Below are positions 1 through 9,031 of a stretch of 64,000 nucleotides of DNA, one piece after another. This DNA comes from FEN-1350 sp964386005 (GTDB lineage Bacteria > Planctomycetota > Phycisphaerae > Sedimentisphaerales > Anaerohalosphaeraceae): positions 1-64,000 of the forward strand of contig CAYLSB010000008.1 of NCBI GenBank assembly GCA_964386005.1, given 5' to 3'. Positions within the stretch are counted from its first letter, which is position 1. Every line of letters starts with the position of its first letter. The position numbers were made by a program, and so were the translations under genes. Below the pieces are notes generated by a model. The model was not told the DNA's origin. It searched no databases and saw only the letters and a program-made list of their open reading frames with translations.

Positions 1-1911
1 TATATTCCCTGCCGCGTGTGAGAATTGACCGCCCGCAAAGAGTTGGCCGTTCGCGGCAGTCAGGGCGAACACATAGGAATTGACCCCCTCGCCTACCGGC
101 TGCCAGGATGTCCCGTTCCAGCCCGCAACGTAACTGACCGGCGTCGCGATCGTCCCCGGAGCGCTGGTAAATTCACCGCCGGCCACCAGCAAATCTCCAT
201 ACACCGCCAGGGAATAGACTCGATCGTTAAATCCGGCGCCCAGCGTATTCCACGTCGCGCCATTCCAGCGAGCGATATATCCGACCAGGATGCTTCCGTC
301 CACTGCGGTCAAATCTCCCGCCGCGATCAGTTCGCCGTTATAAACGGCCAAGGCCCGTATGAAATTGTTGACTCCCAGGTTCAGCGGCTGCCAGGAAGCG
401 CCATCCCATTGGGCGATAAACTCAACCGGATTTCCTCCGGCCAGGAAAAACTCGCCCCCGGCGATAAGATGACCGTTATACACCGCTAATGATCGAACGG
501 GCTGATCCATGCCACCCCCAACCGTCTGCCAGGCCGCACCGTCCCATCGGGCGATCCTGCCGGTAAAGTCGCCGCCCGCGATCAACGCGCCGTTATACAC
601 CTTCAGTGCACGAACGGTCCCGTTCAATCCGGCTCCCATCGGGTGCCACAGGGTTCCATCCCAGCGGGCAATATACGAAATTGGAGCACTGCCGATGGAG
701 TTGAAATATCCACCCGCGATCAGATCTCCATTATATTCGGTCAAAGCAAGGACATAGTTCGAAGTACTATCGAAATACATTCCCTTCTCGACGGATTCCC
801 AGGCGACGCCATTCCATTGAATCATATAGTTGCTGACGACATTGGCAAAGATGTTAAAATATCCTCCGGCATACAACTTCCCGCCGTGGGTGGCCAGGAC
901 ATAGATTCGGTTGTTCGCTCCCGGACTAATGCCCAGCCAGTTGGCTCCATCCCATGTGGCCAGGCGAACCGCGGCCGCGCCGCCTGCTGTTGTGAAATCG
1001 CCTCCGACATAAAGTACACCGCCATACTCACCGAGACTATGAACGGAGTTATTGACCCCGACACCGAGAGCTTGCCATACCGTTCCATCCCAGCGAGCGA
1101 TGCGATTGAACGTTCCAGCCCCGATTCGGTTAAAGTCACCCCCGACGACCAATTCTCCACCATAGGAGACCAGGGCACGGACAGCGCCGTTGAAAGCATC
1201 GGCTCCGTACGATTGCCATGTGGCGCCATTCCAGCGCGCGACATAAGCGATCGGATTGCCGCCCGCGGTGTCGAAATTACCGCAGGCGACCAGTTGACCG
1301 TCGTGGACTCGCAAGGCATAGACGCTTCGATTCATTCCTCCGCCGACCGGTTGCCAGGAGGTTCCGTCCCATCGGGCGATATAATTGGCCGCCGCCCCGC
1401 CGGCGCTGGTGAAATCGCCGCCCGCAATTAATCGATTGCCAAATACGCTGATGGCGTTGACACTGCTATTCATTCCTGATCCCAGCGGTTGCCAGGTGGC
1501 GCCGTCCCAACGCGCGATTCGATTGCAGGTCAGAGCGCCGGCTTTGGTAAATGAGCCGCCGGCGATGAGCTGGTTATTAAATACTCCCAGCGCGTTGACA
1601 TCCCCGTTCATTCCCGTACCAAGCGGCCGCCATGAGGTACCATCCCATAGAGCAATCCGATTCGCGATGGTTTTCCCGGCGATCGTGAAATTACCGCCGA
1701 CGACCAGAACGGGCGGTTTGGGTCCTGCGCCGTCAGGATCCCAGGTTATTGCGGCATACACATAACTGCTGAAACCGGCGATTCCATGGCCGTCAAGCCA
1801 TTGTTCCGGACATTGTGCGCCGGCGGGCGACACCGCACCGATCAACACAGCCAGACCCACAAGGACGGCCGTCAGGCCGCCCGATCGAAAGTATTTTGAA
1901 CTGTACAACAT
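1..1911 (-). CDS. Exported 12-repeat beta-propeller-like protein (5' part, continues off the left edge)
   Basis: The minus strand is open without a stop from ATG 1911 to base 1 (637 codons), so the C-terminus lies outside the window. Residues 1-34 look like a signal peptide (basic start, hydrophobic core GLTAVLVGLAVLIGAV, then SPAGAQ). After it come 12 tandem repeats of about 42-50 residues. Each has an IARWDG..W core, a GxG(M/V)N turn and an L(I/Y/V)AGG.F strand. This resembles the Delta-60/Kelch-like repeats of planctomycete surface proteins (family assignment from memory). An extracellular or surface binding role is inferred; no catalytic motif is visible. A cell-surface sorting or dockerin domain could lie in the missing part. 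The gene is divergent from the oxidoreductase at 2508. Confidence 0.82.
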   Translation of the reverse strand, partial: MLYSSKYFRSGGLTAVLVGLAVLIGAVSPAGAQCPEQWLDGHGIAGFSSYVYAAITWDPDGAGPKPPVLVVGGNFTIAGKTIANRIALWDGTSWRPLGTGMNGDVNALGVFNNQLIAGGSFTKAGALTCNRIARWDGATWQPLGSGMNSSVNAISVFGNRLIAGGDFTSAGGAAANYIARWDGTSWQPVGGGMNRSVYALRVHDGQLVACGNFDTAGGNPIAYVARWNGATWQSYGADAFNGAVRALVSYGGELVVGGDFNRIGAGTFNRIARWDGTVWQALGVGVNNSVHSLGEYGGVLYVGGDFTTAGGAAAVRLATWDGANWLGISPGANNRIYVLATHGGKLYAGGYFNIFANVVSNYMIQWNGVAWESVEKGMYFDSTSNYVLALTEYNGDLIAGGYFNSIGSAPISYIARWDGTLWHPMGAGLNGTVRALKVYNGALIAGGDFTGRIARWDGAAWQTVGGGMDQPVRSLAVYNGHLIAGGEFFLAGGNPVEFIAQWDGASWQPLNLGVNNFIRALAVYNGELIAAGDLTAVDGSILVGYIARWNGATWNTLGAGFNDRVYSLAVYGDLLVAGGEFTSAPGTIATPVSYVAGWNGTSWQPVGEGVNSYVFALTAANGQLFAGGQFSHAAGNI

Positions 1912-2507
1912 TGCCTGTTCCTTTCAAAAACACCCTTTTCCGTTTTATTCGTACAGAAATATCAACAATCCCGCTTCATAGCCGAACAATTCGTCTAAAC
2001 GCACACGTACGCCGCAAGAAATGATATCATTTGGCTTGCCATTTTTCGATTTGGCTCACCCTCCGGAAAGAACAAAATCCATCTTTGCGCTGATATCTCA
2101 GCGATAAGTTTCCGAATTTTTCATAGAATAGATCGTATTATAGGACAGCCGGTTGGACCGCTGCAAGATAAATCTGGAAAATGGTTCAGGACAGAAATCC
2201 CGATCATGTGATTATCCAATGAGGATAAACCCCCAATTTGTAAAATCAGAGATCAAAAATTTGCCCAAACAACCACATAAGCTCTAAAATGGCAAATATA
2301 TTAAATTATAGTAATATATATGACATATTTAAAAATATATTGTATAATTGTTAAACTTTCTGGGATTTCTATCGTCTAATATAGTATGGAATGAAAAAGG
2401 AAAACCGATTTGCTTTTCAACGCTATTTGATTGAATCCCCGTTATCGAGGGATATCATGGTTCGCGAACCGAATCGGATTGAAATATCGGCAATGATTGG
2501 AGACATT
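1912..2507. other. Divergent intergenic region, AT-rich in its right half
   Basis: About 600 bp between the repeat protein (minus) and the Tat-exported oxidoreductase (plus). Bases 2210-2390 are strikingly AT-rich compared with the flanking genes. It presumably holds both promoters, but I cannot pick a convincing -35/-10 pair. Bases 2391-2507 are open in frame with the downstream gene, but I read them as leader because the best ribosome site lies at 2499-2503. No RNA gene or repeat recognised. Confidence 0.5.
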
Positions 2508-3887
2508 ATGGCTCTTCATGCAAACGGCAAGAAGTCGGGAATTTCCCGAAGAAAGTTTCTGGCAACGACAACAACAGCGGCTATGTTTGCGATTGTGCCG
2601 CGACGTGTATTGGCGGCCGCCGGAACGGCAGTGCCAAGCGACAAGCTGAATATCGCCGGAGTCGGCGTCGGCGGTCAGGGCGGCTGGGACATCGAACAGG
2701 TCAGCGATGAAAATATTGTAGCGCTGTGCGATGTGGATTCGGAAAAAGCCAAACACACATTCTCGAAATATCCCAGGGCGAAGGTCTATCAGGACTTTCG
2801 CGATATGTTCGATAAACAAAAGAACATTGATGCGGTGGTTGTCGGAACTCCCGATCACACCCATGCGATTGTCTCGATGACGGCGATGAAACTCGGTAAG
2901 CATGTCTATTGCGAAAAGCCGCTGACGCGAACGGTCGCCGAAGCGCGGGCGATCGGCGCAACGGCCCGGCAGTACAAAGTCGCTACCCAGATGGGGAATC
3001 AGGGGATGGCCTTCGAAGGCAACCGACTCATCAACGAGTGGCTTGCCGATGGTGCGATCGGAACCGTTCGTGAGGTTCACGCCTGGTCGGATCGGCCGAC
3101 GCACAAAGGCGTGCTGCCGCTCTATTGGGCGCAAGGAATCGAAGCGCCGAAAGATCGGCCGGCGGAACCCGCTTCGCTGGATTGGGACTTGTGGCTGGGC
3201 CCCGCGAAACAGCGACCGTATCATCCGGCCTATTGTCACTTCGTCTGGCGCGGCTGGTGGGATTTCGGCTCGGGCGGCTTGGGTGATATGGGCATTCACA
3301 ATCTTGCTCCGGTTTTTTCGGCGCTCAAACTTGGCGCTCCAACAAGCGTTTCTGCCAGCAGCACGGCCGTATATGAAGAGACGCTGCCGCTGGCGTCGAT
3401 CGTACATTATGAATTTCCCGCTCGGGATAAATCCTACACCGGCGGGCCGATCACGCTCCACTGGTACGACGGCGGAATGATGCCGCCCCGGCCTGAAGAA
3501 CTGGAAGAGGGCCGCGAACTGTCGCGCGAAGACGGCCTGATCTTTGTCGGCGACAAAGGCAAAATGTACGTCGAGGGCTGGGGCGGCGAGAGCCCTCGAT
3601 TGATCCCGGAAGCGAAAATGCAATCGTACAAGCGACCCGCCAAAACACTGCCGCGATCGATCGGCCACCATGCCGAATGGATCAGGGCCTGTAAGGAAGG
3701 AACGCCAACGCGATCCAATTTTACCGACTTTGCCGCAGCGCTGACCGAGGCGGTGCTGCTGGGGACTGTTTGCGTACGGATCGGCGGCATGAAGATGAAT
3801 TGGGATAGCGCCGCGATGAGGGTGACCAATATCGCCGAGGCCAATCACCTTTTGCAGTATGAATACCGTACGGGGTGGAAGTTGTAA
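2508..3887 (+). CDS. Gfo/Idh/MocA family oxidoreductase with Tat signal
   Basis: 459 aa. The N-terminus carries a twin-arginine signal (SRRKFLATTTTAAM, then a hydrophobic stretch ending VLAAA), so the protein is probably exported folded with its cofactor. A Rossmann nucleotide-binding segment follows (GVGVGGQGGWD), then the family EKP motif (CEKPLTR) and the C-terminal substrate-domain signature GDMGIHN. The family performs NAD(P)-dependent oxidation or reduction of sugars and cyclitols; the substrate here is unknown. I chose ATG 2508 because GGAGA lies 4 nt upstream; an in-frame ATG at 2391 would put 39 residues before the Tat motif. It is followed 48 bp later by a second family member, probably co-transcribed. 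Confidence 0.85.
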   Translation: MALHANGKKSGISRRKFLATTTTAAMFAIVPRRVLAAAGTAVPSDKLNIAGVGVGGQGGWDIEQVSDENIVALCDVDSEKAKHTFSKYPRAKVYQDFRDMFDKQKNIDAVVVGTPDHTHAIVSMTAMKLGKHVYCEKPLTRTVAEARAIGATARQYKVATQMGNQGMAFEGNRLINEWLADGAIGTVREVHAWSDRPTHKGVLPLYWAQGIEAPKDRPAEPASLDWDLWLGPAKQRPYHPAYCHFVWRGWWDFGSGGLGDMGIHNLAPVFSALKLGAPTSVSASSTAVYEETLPLASIVHYEFPARDKSYTGGPITLHWYDGGMMPPRPEELEEGRELSREDGLIFVGDKGKMYVEGWGGESPRLIPEAKMQSYKRPAKTLPRSIGHHAEWIRACKEGTPTRSNFTDFAAALTEAVLLGTVCVRIGGMKMNWDSAAMRVTNIAEANHLLQYEYRTGWKL

Positions 3888-3935
3888 TTTGCTGCGTTTG
3901 ATTATCGGCAATCCAAATGTCGGGAGATAGGAAAT

Positions 3936-5060
3936 ATGTCGGCAAAAGGGAAGGTTAAAGTCGGAATTATCGGTTCGCGGTTCGAGGCGGATATTCATGC
4001 CGCGTCGATGCAAATGGTCCCCGATGAAATCGAACTGGTCGCTGTGGCCTCGCCCACACCCGGTAACGCCGCCAACCTGGCCGGCCGATACAACATCCCG
4101 CGGGTCTTCACCGACTATCGCAAGATGTTGGCCGAAAAAGATATCGAGATGGTCACGATCGCCGCGCCGAACTACCTGCACGCACAGATGACGTTCGATA
4201 TCGCCGCCGCCGGAAAACACATTGTCTGCGAAAAACCCTTGTGCATGACGATGGACGAGGCCGACGAAATGATTGAGGTCTGCCGCAAGAAGGGCGCGCT
4301 ATTGATGTACGCCGAGGAATTGTTTTTCACGCCCAAGTATGTCAAGGCCAAAGAGATGGCCGATCAGGGCGCGTTCGGAAAGGTCTATCTGGTCAAGCAG
4401 AGCGAAAAACATTTCGGCCCGCACGCCGAATGGTTCTGGGATGTCAGCCGATCCGGGGGCGGCGTGTTCATGGATATGGGTTGTCATAGCATCGCCTTCT
4501 GTTACTGGTTTCTCGGCCGGCCGAAAATCAAAAGCGTGATGTGCCACATGGCCACGCATGTCCACGCGGACAAGACCCAGGGCGAAGATGATTCGATCTG
4601 CATCCTCGAATTTGAAAACGGCGCGGTGGGTCTGGTGGAGAATAGCTGGGCCCGGCGCGGCGGTATGCAGGATCGTATCGAGATCTTCGGCGAAGGCGGT
4701 TCAACGGTGGCCGATCTGCACATGGGCAATGCTCTGCCGACGTATAGCGAGTACGGCTACGGTTACGCCGTGGAGAAAGCGCCATCGACGCAGGGCTGGA
4801 GCTGGCCGGTTTTCGAGGAGCTGTGGAACTACGGCTTCCCGCAGGAGATGCGGCATTTCGCGCGGTGTGTCCGCGGCAAAGAACAACCTCAGTCCACAGG
4901 CGAGGACGGTCGTGTCGTGCAGGAGATCTTGTTCGCTGGCTATCAATCCGCGGGCACCGGCCGCAAAACTGAATTGCCCTTCCGCCCACCGACAGGTAAA
5001 TTACCGATCGAAATGTGGAAAACCATCCATTTACCATTGGAAAATATTTCCGGAAGATGA
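3936..5060 (+). CDS. Gfo/Idh/MocA family oxidoreductase (cytoplasmic)
   Basis: 374 aa, no signal peptide. The N-terminal Rossmann fold starts at KVGIIGSRFEADIHA; its second glycine is replaced relative to the usual GxGxxG. The EKP motif is CEKPLCMT near residue 96, and the C-terminal domain signature is GGGVFMDMGCHS. The start follows a GGGAGATAGGA ribosome site. The usual role is NAD(P)-dependent oxidation or reduction at a sugar or cyclitol hydroxyl. It probably works with the exported paralogue just upstream, but no specific substrate can be read from the sequence. The AT-richer restriction-modification genes begin 73 bp downstream. Confidence 0.85.
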   Translation: MSAKGKVKVGIIGSRFEADIHAASMQMVPDEIELVAVASPTPGNAANLAGRYNIPRVFTDYRKMLAEKDIEMVTIAAPNYLHAQMTFDIAAAGKHIVCEKPLCMTMDEADEMIEVCRKKGALLMYAEELFFTPKYVKAKEMADQGAFGKVYLVKQSEKHFGPHAEWFWDVSRSGGGVFMDMGCHSIAFCYWFLGRPKIKSVMCHMATHVHADKTQGEDDSICILEFENGAVGLVENSWARRGGMQDRIEIFGEGGSTVADLHMGNALPTYSEYGYGYAVEKAPSTQGWSWPVFEELWNYGFPQEMRHFARCVRGKEQPQSTGEDGRVVQEILFAGYQSAGTGRKTELPFRPPTGKLPIEMWKTIHLPLENISGR

Positions 5061-5133
5061 AAGGAAAAGACTTCTCGAAGAAAATGAAATCTGTGGTAGA
5101 TTGGTCATCCAGATTAAAGAATAGGAGATTTAT

Positions 5134-6420
5134 TTGAAAACCACTCATCAAATTGTTTTTGGCGATAGCCGACAGATGAACCTTGTCTCGGACGAATCGG
5201 TTCATTTGGTCATTACCTCTCCGCCGTATTGGCAGTTAAAAGATTACGGAACCGAGAGACAGATAGGATTTCACGATAGCTATGAGAGCTACATCAATAA
5301 CCTAAATCTTGTTTGGAAAGAGTGCGATCGAGTTCTTCATCCGGGATGTCGACTCTGCGTGAATATCGGCGATCAGTTTGCCCGTTCGGTGTATTATGGG
5401 CGATATAAAGTGATTCCCATCCGCACGGAAATCATTAAGTTTTGTGAAACGATCGGGCTTGATTATATGGGGGCCATCATCTGGCAGAAGGTGACCACCA
5501 CTAATACGACCGGCGGGGCGACGATTATGGGTAGTTTCCCCTATCCCCGTAACGGAATTCTGAAACTGGATTACGAGTTTATTCTACTCTTCAAGAAACA
5601 GGGCAATGCCCCTAAGCCGACAGAAGAAATGAAAAAAATATCCGCGATGACTACGGAGGAGTGGAATACCTTTTTTGCAGGCCATTGGACTTTTTCAGGC
5701 GCTCGTCAGGACAGTCATATTGCCGTTTTTCCGGAGGAATTGCCGGCTCGGTTGATCAGGATGTTTGCATTTGCCGGCGATACGGTATTGGATCCATTCC
5801 TTGGGAGCGGAACGACATCCCTGGCGGCTCGGAATCTTGGACGCAATTCCATCGGATACGAAATTAATTCCGGCTATGTTCCGATGATCAAAAATAAACT
5901 CGAAGTTGACCATCTCAATCTACATGGCACAAAATATCGATTTCTCGAAGATCGGTTAACGATTGATCCGGACAACGAAATTGAAAAATTACCCTATATT
6001 TTTCATGACCCTCATAAAATGGACAAAAAGATCGATCCCAGGAAACTACGGTTCGGATCCAAGATCGATCAAAGCGGTGAAACTAAAGATGAGTTTTATT
6101 CCGTCAAAGAGGTGATAAGCCCCGAATTGCTCCAACTCAGTAATGACTTGGTTGTTCGCCTGTTAGGCGTAAAAGAAAAACCTGTTGTCAATGGTCGGGC
6201 TATTCAATTCCTGCGAGACAAGACGAAGGGACAGAAGGTCTTTCTGAAATATGATAGCCGGAAATATGACGAACAGAACCACCTGTTATGTTATCTGTAT
6301 TTAAAAAACAAGACTTTCCTAAACGCCCACATCATTAAGGAAGGACTTGCAGAAGTGGATATGTCCGCACCGTTCAAATACCAAGACAAGTTTATTCAAT
6401 GGCAGGCGGCCCATGAATAA
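5134..6420 (+). CDS. Type II DNA methyltransferase (beta class, probably N4-cytosine) with C-terminal SNase-like domain
   Basis: 428 aa. Starts at TTG 5134, 5 nt after AGGAGA. Catalytic motif IV (TSPPYW, residues 28-33) precedes the SAM-binding motif I (DPFLGSGTT, about 219-227), the beta-class order. SPPY is typical of N4-cytosine enzymes, so this chemistry is inferred. Residues about 335-425 resemble staphylococcal nuclease: a VVRLLGV strand, GQKVFLKYD, LLCYLYLKNKTFLNAHII and EGLAEV. The positions of catalytic Glu43 and Arg87 appear lost (the latter aligns with a His), so this domain is probably non-catalytic and may help DNA binding. Its last codons overlap the restriction gene by 8 bp. 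Lower GC than its neighbours suggests horizontal transfer. Confidence 0.85.
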   Translation: MKTTHQIVFGDSRQMNLVSDESVHLVITSPPYWQLKDYGTERQIGFHDSYESYINNLNLVWKECDRVLHPGCRLCVNIGDQFARSVYYGRYKVIPIRTEIIKFCETIGLDYMGAIIWQKVTTTNTTGGATIMGSFPYPRNGILKLDYEFILLFKKQGNAPKPTEEMKKISAMTTEEWNTFFAGHWTFSGARQDSHIAVFPEELPARLIRMFAFAGDTVLDPFLGSGTTSLAARNLGRNSIGYEINSGYVPMIKNKLEVDHLNLHGTKYRFLEDRLTIDPDNEIEKLPYIFHDPHKMDKKIDPRKLRFGSKIDQSGETKDEFYSVKEVISPELLQLSNDLVVRLLGVKEKPVVNGRAIQFLRDKTKGQKVFLKYDSRKYDEQNHLLCYLYLKNKTFLNAHIIKEGLAEVDMSAPFKYQDKFIQWQAAHE

Positions 6421-7111
6421 CCCTCCCCGATATTCCATGGATTTTGGAACCAAAGAGAAAGTTCTGAACTATGCGTGCCAGACCTATCAATTATCCAGAC
6501 CCAATAGGGTCGGCGCCGTGATGGCGATGATCCGGGAATGCCAACCGAAAACCCTTCAGGAATGGGAAGAATGGTATTTTGCCCATGCCCATACGGCGGG
6601 GAAGACGACGACCAGGATCACCATGGATAGTCTTCGCCAGTTGGGACAGCGATTACACATGAAAATCACGGAAGTGGTGATTCCCGAATGGCAGGCAGCG
6701 TTTCGCCAATTGACGCTTCAGGACTGCATCGATTACATCTACAATCTAATCATCAACAGAACTTTCGATGGTTTCCTTCGAGAAAAATCGGTGGTGAATG
6801 ACGGGTTAGCCAAAGAGTTCCCGGAAATTCACTTCGAAGAATCGGATACCGATCTCGATCATGCCGGCGATATTGACTATATTGGTCGCGTTGGGAAACG
6901 AGCATTTGGAATTCAGATCAAACCGATTACGGCCCAGTTCAGTTTTGCCAACTATTCTCCCTCCGAACGAATGAAGTCCAACTTCCAGGATTTTGAGGAA
7001 CGATACGGGGGCAAGGTATTCGTCGTATTCGGTCTGGACGGTGAAATCGGGAATCCGGAAGTGATCGATCAAATCCGGAAGGAAATTGAACGCCTGAGCC
7101 GGAGAACGTGA
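6413..7111 (+). CDS. Type II restriction endonuclease, PD-(D/E)xK type, possibly MjaI-like
   Basis: 232 aa, starting at ATG 6413 inside the last codons of the methyltransferase. A PD-(D/E)xK-like core is visible: D153/D155 in DIDYIG, then a beta strand ending Q168-I-K170 (FGIQIKP). The Q-x-K variant is seen in some restriction enzymes. The N-terminal half has a conserved-looking EWEEWYF stretch that reminds me of the MjaI family (CTAG cutters), a tentative recognition from memory. Translational coupling to an N4C-type methyltransferase makes an endonuclease role likely even if the subfamily is wrong. The specificity cannot be read from the sequence. Confidence 0.72.
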   Translation: MNNPPRYSMDFGTKEKVLNYACQTYQLSRPNRVGAVMAMIRECQPKTLQEWEEWYFAHAHTAGKTTTRITMDSLRQLGQRLHMKITEVVIPEWQAAFRQLTLQDCIDYIYNLIINRTFDGFLREKSVVNDGLAKEFPEIHFEESDTDLDHAGDIDYIGRVGKRAFGIQIKPITAQFSFANYSPSERMKSNFQDFEERYGGKVFVVFGLDGEIGNPEVIDQIRKEIERLSRRT

Positions 7112-7163
7112 TTCAGCTTTCATTTCTTTCCTTTACGAATCAATTGAACATGGGGGCACGACC

Positions 7164-7895
7164 ATGGCGGAAGAATTTGATGTCGAGGAACGGACGATTG
7201 TGGAACACATTGAGCCGGGGACCTTGGTGGTGGATGTGGGAAGTCATGTGGGATCTTTTACCAAACTGTTTCTCGAACGCGGCTTCAAGGTTCTGTCGAT
7301 TGAACCACAGGAACCGGAGATTACCCGACAGGCCCGCGAACTGGACGCCCACCGAAAAGCGGGACAGTTGTTCCTGGAGCACGTCGCCTGTTCTTCGCAG
7401 GATGGAACCGCCACCCTGTACGTGGGATCGGTAACGGTGCTGAGTACGCTGGAGCCGCGGTGGCATCAGAAGACCAAACCCGGAGCGTCGAGCGGCCGGG
7501 CGGTGGAGGTTCCCACGGTACGTTTGTCGGAATTGATCCGCCATTATGCGGAACATGGATTGGCGGCTCAAGCGGTCAAAATCGATGCAGAAGGGCATGA
7601 TTATCAGGTTTTGCTGGGGTTGTTCGACGGACTGGAAACGTCGCGGTATCCGCGGATCGTGATGTTCGAGTTTCAGACGCATCCGGTGGAGGAGCAGCCG
7701 CTTCGCGATTGTCTGTCGGTATTGGCGCAGCATGGATTCCGGCAGATCAAATTCACCATCCGCCATGGACAACGGCTCTTGCACGATTCGCCGTGGATCG
7801 ACCGGATCGAGAATATTCACGCGTGGGATGGACCGCAGGGAGACATTCCCGCGGGATATCGATACGGCAATGTCCTGGCACGAAGGCCATCATAA
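7164..7895 (+). CDS. FkbM family SAM-dependent methyltransferase
   Basis: 243 aa. A class I SAM-binding motif (VVDVGSHVGSFT, residues 23-34) is followed by an acidic residue ending beta-2 (SIEPQEPE) and the FkbM-family hallmark KIDAEGHD, then a strand FEFQTHP. Members O-methylate sugars, polyketides or other small hydroxyl substrates in the cytoplasm. The acceptor here is not predictable. It sits 52 bp after the restriction enzyme gene but looks unrelated to it in function, and its GC content is back to the level of the rest of the window. The start is ATG 7164 with a GGGGG stretch upstream. Confidence 0.8.
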   Translation: MAEEFDVEERTIVEHIEPGTLVVDVGSHVGSFTKLFLERGFKVLSIEPQEPEITRQARELDAHRKAGQLFLEHVACSSQDGTATLYVGSVTVLSTLEPRWHQKTKPGASSGRAVEVPTVRLSELIRHYAEHGLAAQAVKIDAEGHDYQVLLGLFDGLETSRYPRIVMFEFQTHPVEEQPLRDCLSVLAQHGFRQIKFTIRHGQRLLHDSPWIDRIENIHAWDGPQGDIPAGYRYGNVLARRPS

Positions 7896-8064
7896 AGAAA
7901 GAGAAAGGAGATACATACAAAATCTGAATCAATTTAACCCTCAATGGCGGGATGTTCGTATAAAGGATAGAGCATTGAGGAACAGCGGAAAAGGAGCGAC
8001 TCAGATACAAAACGGTACGGTATTGTTATAGCTACAGAGAGTTGGGCTGCAGGCGGGAACGGCC

Positions 8065-9021
8065 GTGACGGAAAAACAATTCAAAGCGAATGGGGGCTTC
8101 ACGATCTGGGAACTGCTGTGCATTATCCTGATTATTTTTTTCCTGGCGGCGATCATGATGCCGTCGTTAAGCAAGGTCAAAAAGATATCCACGCGGGTTG
8201 TCTGCGGCACAAATCTCAAGGGGCTCGGTACGGCCGTATCGGTGTATGCCAATGACTACGATGACTGGTTTCCGCGACTACCGGGCCAGGGCGAATGGTC
8301 CAGGAAGCTGGGATTTGCCTACGACATGGAGAAACCCCAGTTCGGTGAAGGTGGGACCCAGCACCGGACGGGAAGAACGATCAGCGCAAGCTGGTATCTG
8401 CTGGTGCGCCAGGCGGATGTGTCGCCCAAGTCGTTTGTCTGTTCGGAGTCGAACCAGACCGCTTTCGGATATCAATACTATAGCTCCAGCGAAGATATCA
8501 CGCGGTTTTGGGATTTCGGTGAAGATCCCTACAAGCATGTCAGCTACTCGATGCACAATCCTTATGGGCGGTTTCCGGCAAAAGGATCGCGAAGCGCATC
8601 TTTCGCTTATGCGGGAGATATGAGTCCGTGGTTCGAGGATGGGGATATCGTACCGCCGAACCGTAGCAACAGGGAATGGTGGAGGAATGTCGCTCTGTTC
8701 TCAACCGTTTCGGATTCGTTCAGTGCCCGGGAACAGATCATGCAGGCCAACTCAATGCTGCATAATCGCGAAGGTCAGAATGTGATGTTTGCGGATGGAC
8801 ATTTGGAGTATGTCAAGAGCTCTGATGTCGGAGTCAAACACGACAATATCTATACGTTCTGGTCAAATGTTTTGAACAGCATCCCTTTAAGCGATTCAGT
8901 GGAGAAGGATTCGAAAGTGCCGGATGTTTCAGAGGCCGATAAGCGGATTGGGACTAATCCAACCTCGCGGAGTAAGGAGAACGACGCCAAGTCGACCGAA
9001 GATTCATTCCTGGCGATATAG
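8065..9021 (+). CDS. Prepilin-like protein with class III signal and C-terminal FADGH signature (copy 1)
   Basis: 318 aa, GTG start. The type IV prepilin leader is intact: a short basic leader, cleavage site GG|FTIWE with Glu at +5, then the hydrophobic helix LLCIILIIFFLAAIMM. The C-terminal part has HNREGQNVMFADGH, close to the H-X9-DG signature of planctomycete prepilin-like proteins but with one extra residue of spacing. Such proteins are thought to be pseudopilins or secretion-associated surface proteins; the function here is unknown. It is followed 10 bp later by a diverged copy with the same C-terminal tail (RIGTNPTSRSK..NDAK, ending EDSFLAI). An inverted repeat CCTCAATG/CATTGAGG (7939-7946, 7973-7980) lies upstream. 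Confidence 0.83.
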   Translation: MTEKQFKANGGFTIWELLCIILIIFFLAAIMMPSLSKVKKISTRVVCGTNLKGLGTAVSVYANDYDDWFPRLPGQGEWSRKLGFAYDMEKPQFGEGGTQHRTGRTISASWYLLVRQADVSPKSFVCSESNQTAFGYQYYSSSEDITRFWDFGEDPYKHVSYSMHNPYGRFPAKGSRSASFAYAGDMSPWFEDGDIVPPNRSNREWWRNVALFSTVSDSFSAREQIMQANSMLHNREGQNVMFADGHLEYVKSSDVGVKHDNIYTFWSNVLNSIPLSDSVEKDSKVPDVSEADKRIGTNPTSRSKENDAKSTEDSFLAI

Positions 9022-9031
9022 GAGACCAATC

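Noticed and set aside
25..1431. Long plus-strand open frames opposite the left-edge repeat protein
   Set aside because: The minus strand in register gives 12 clean repeats and a signal peptide; the plus-strand frames start at weak codons and only mirror the repeats.
2442..4220. 592-codon minus-strand open frame across both oxidoreductase genes
   Set aside because: It is antisense to two complete Gfo/Idh proteins with their motifs and ribosome sites, and shows no domain of its own.
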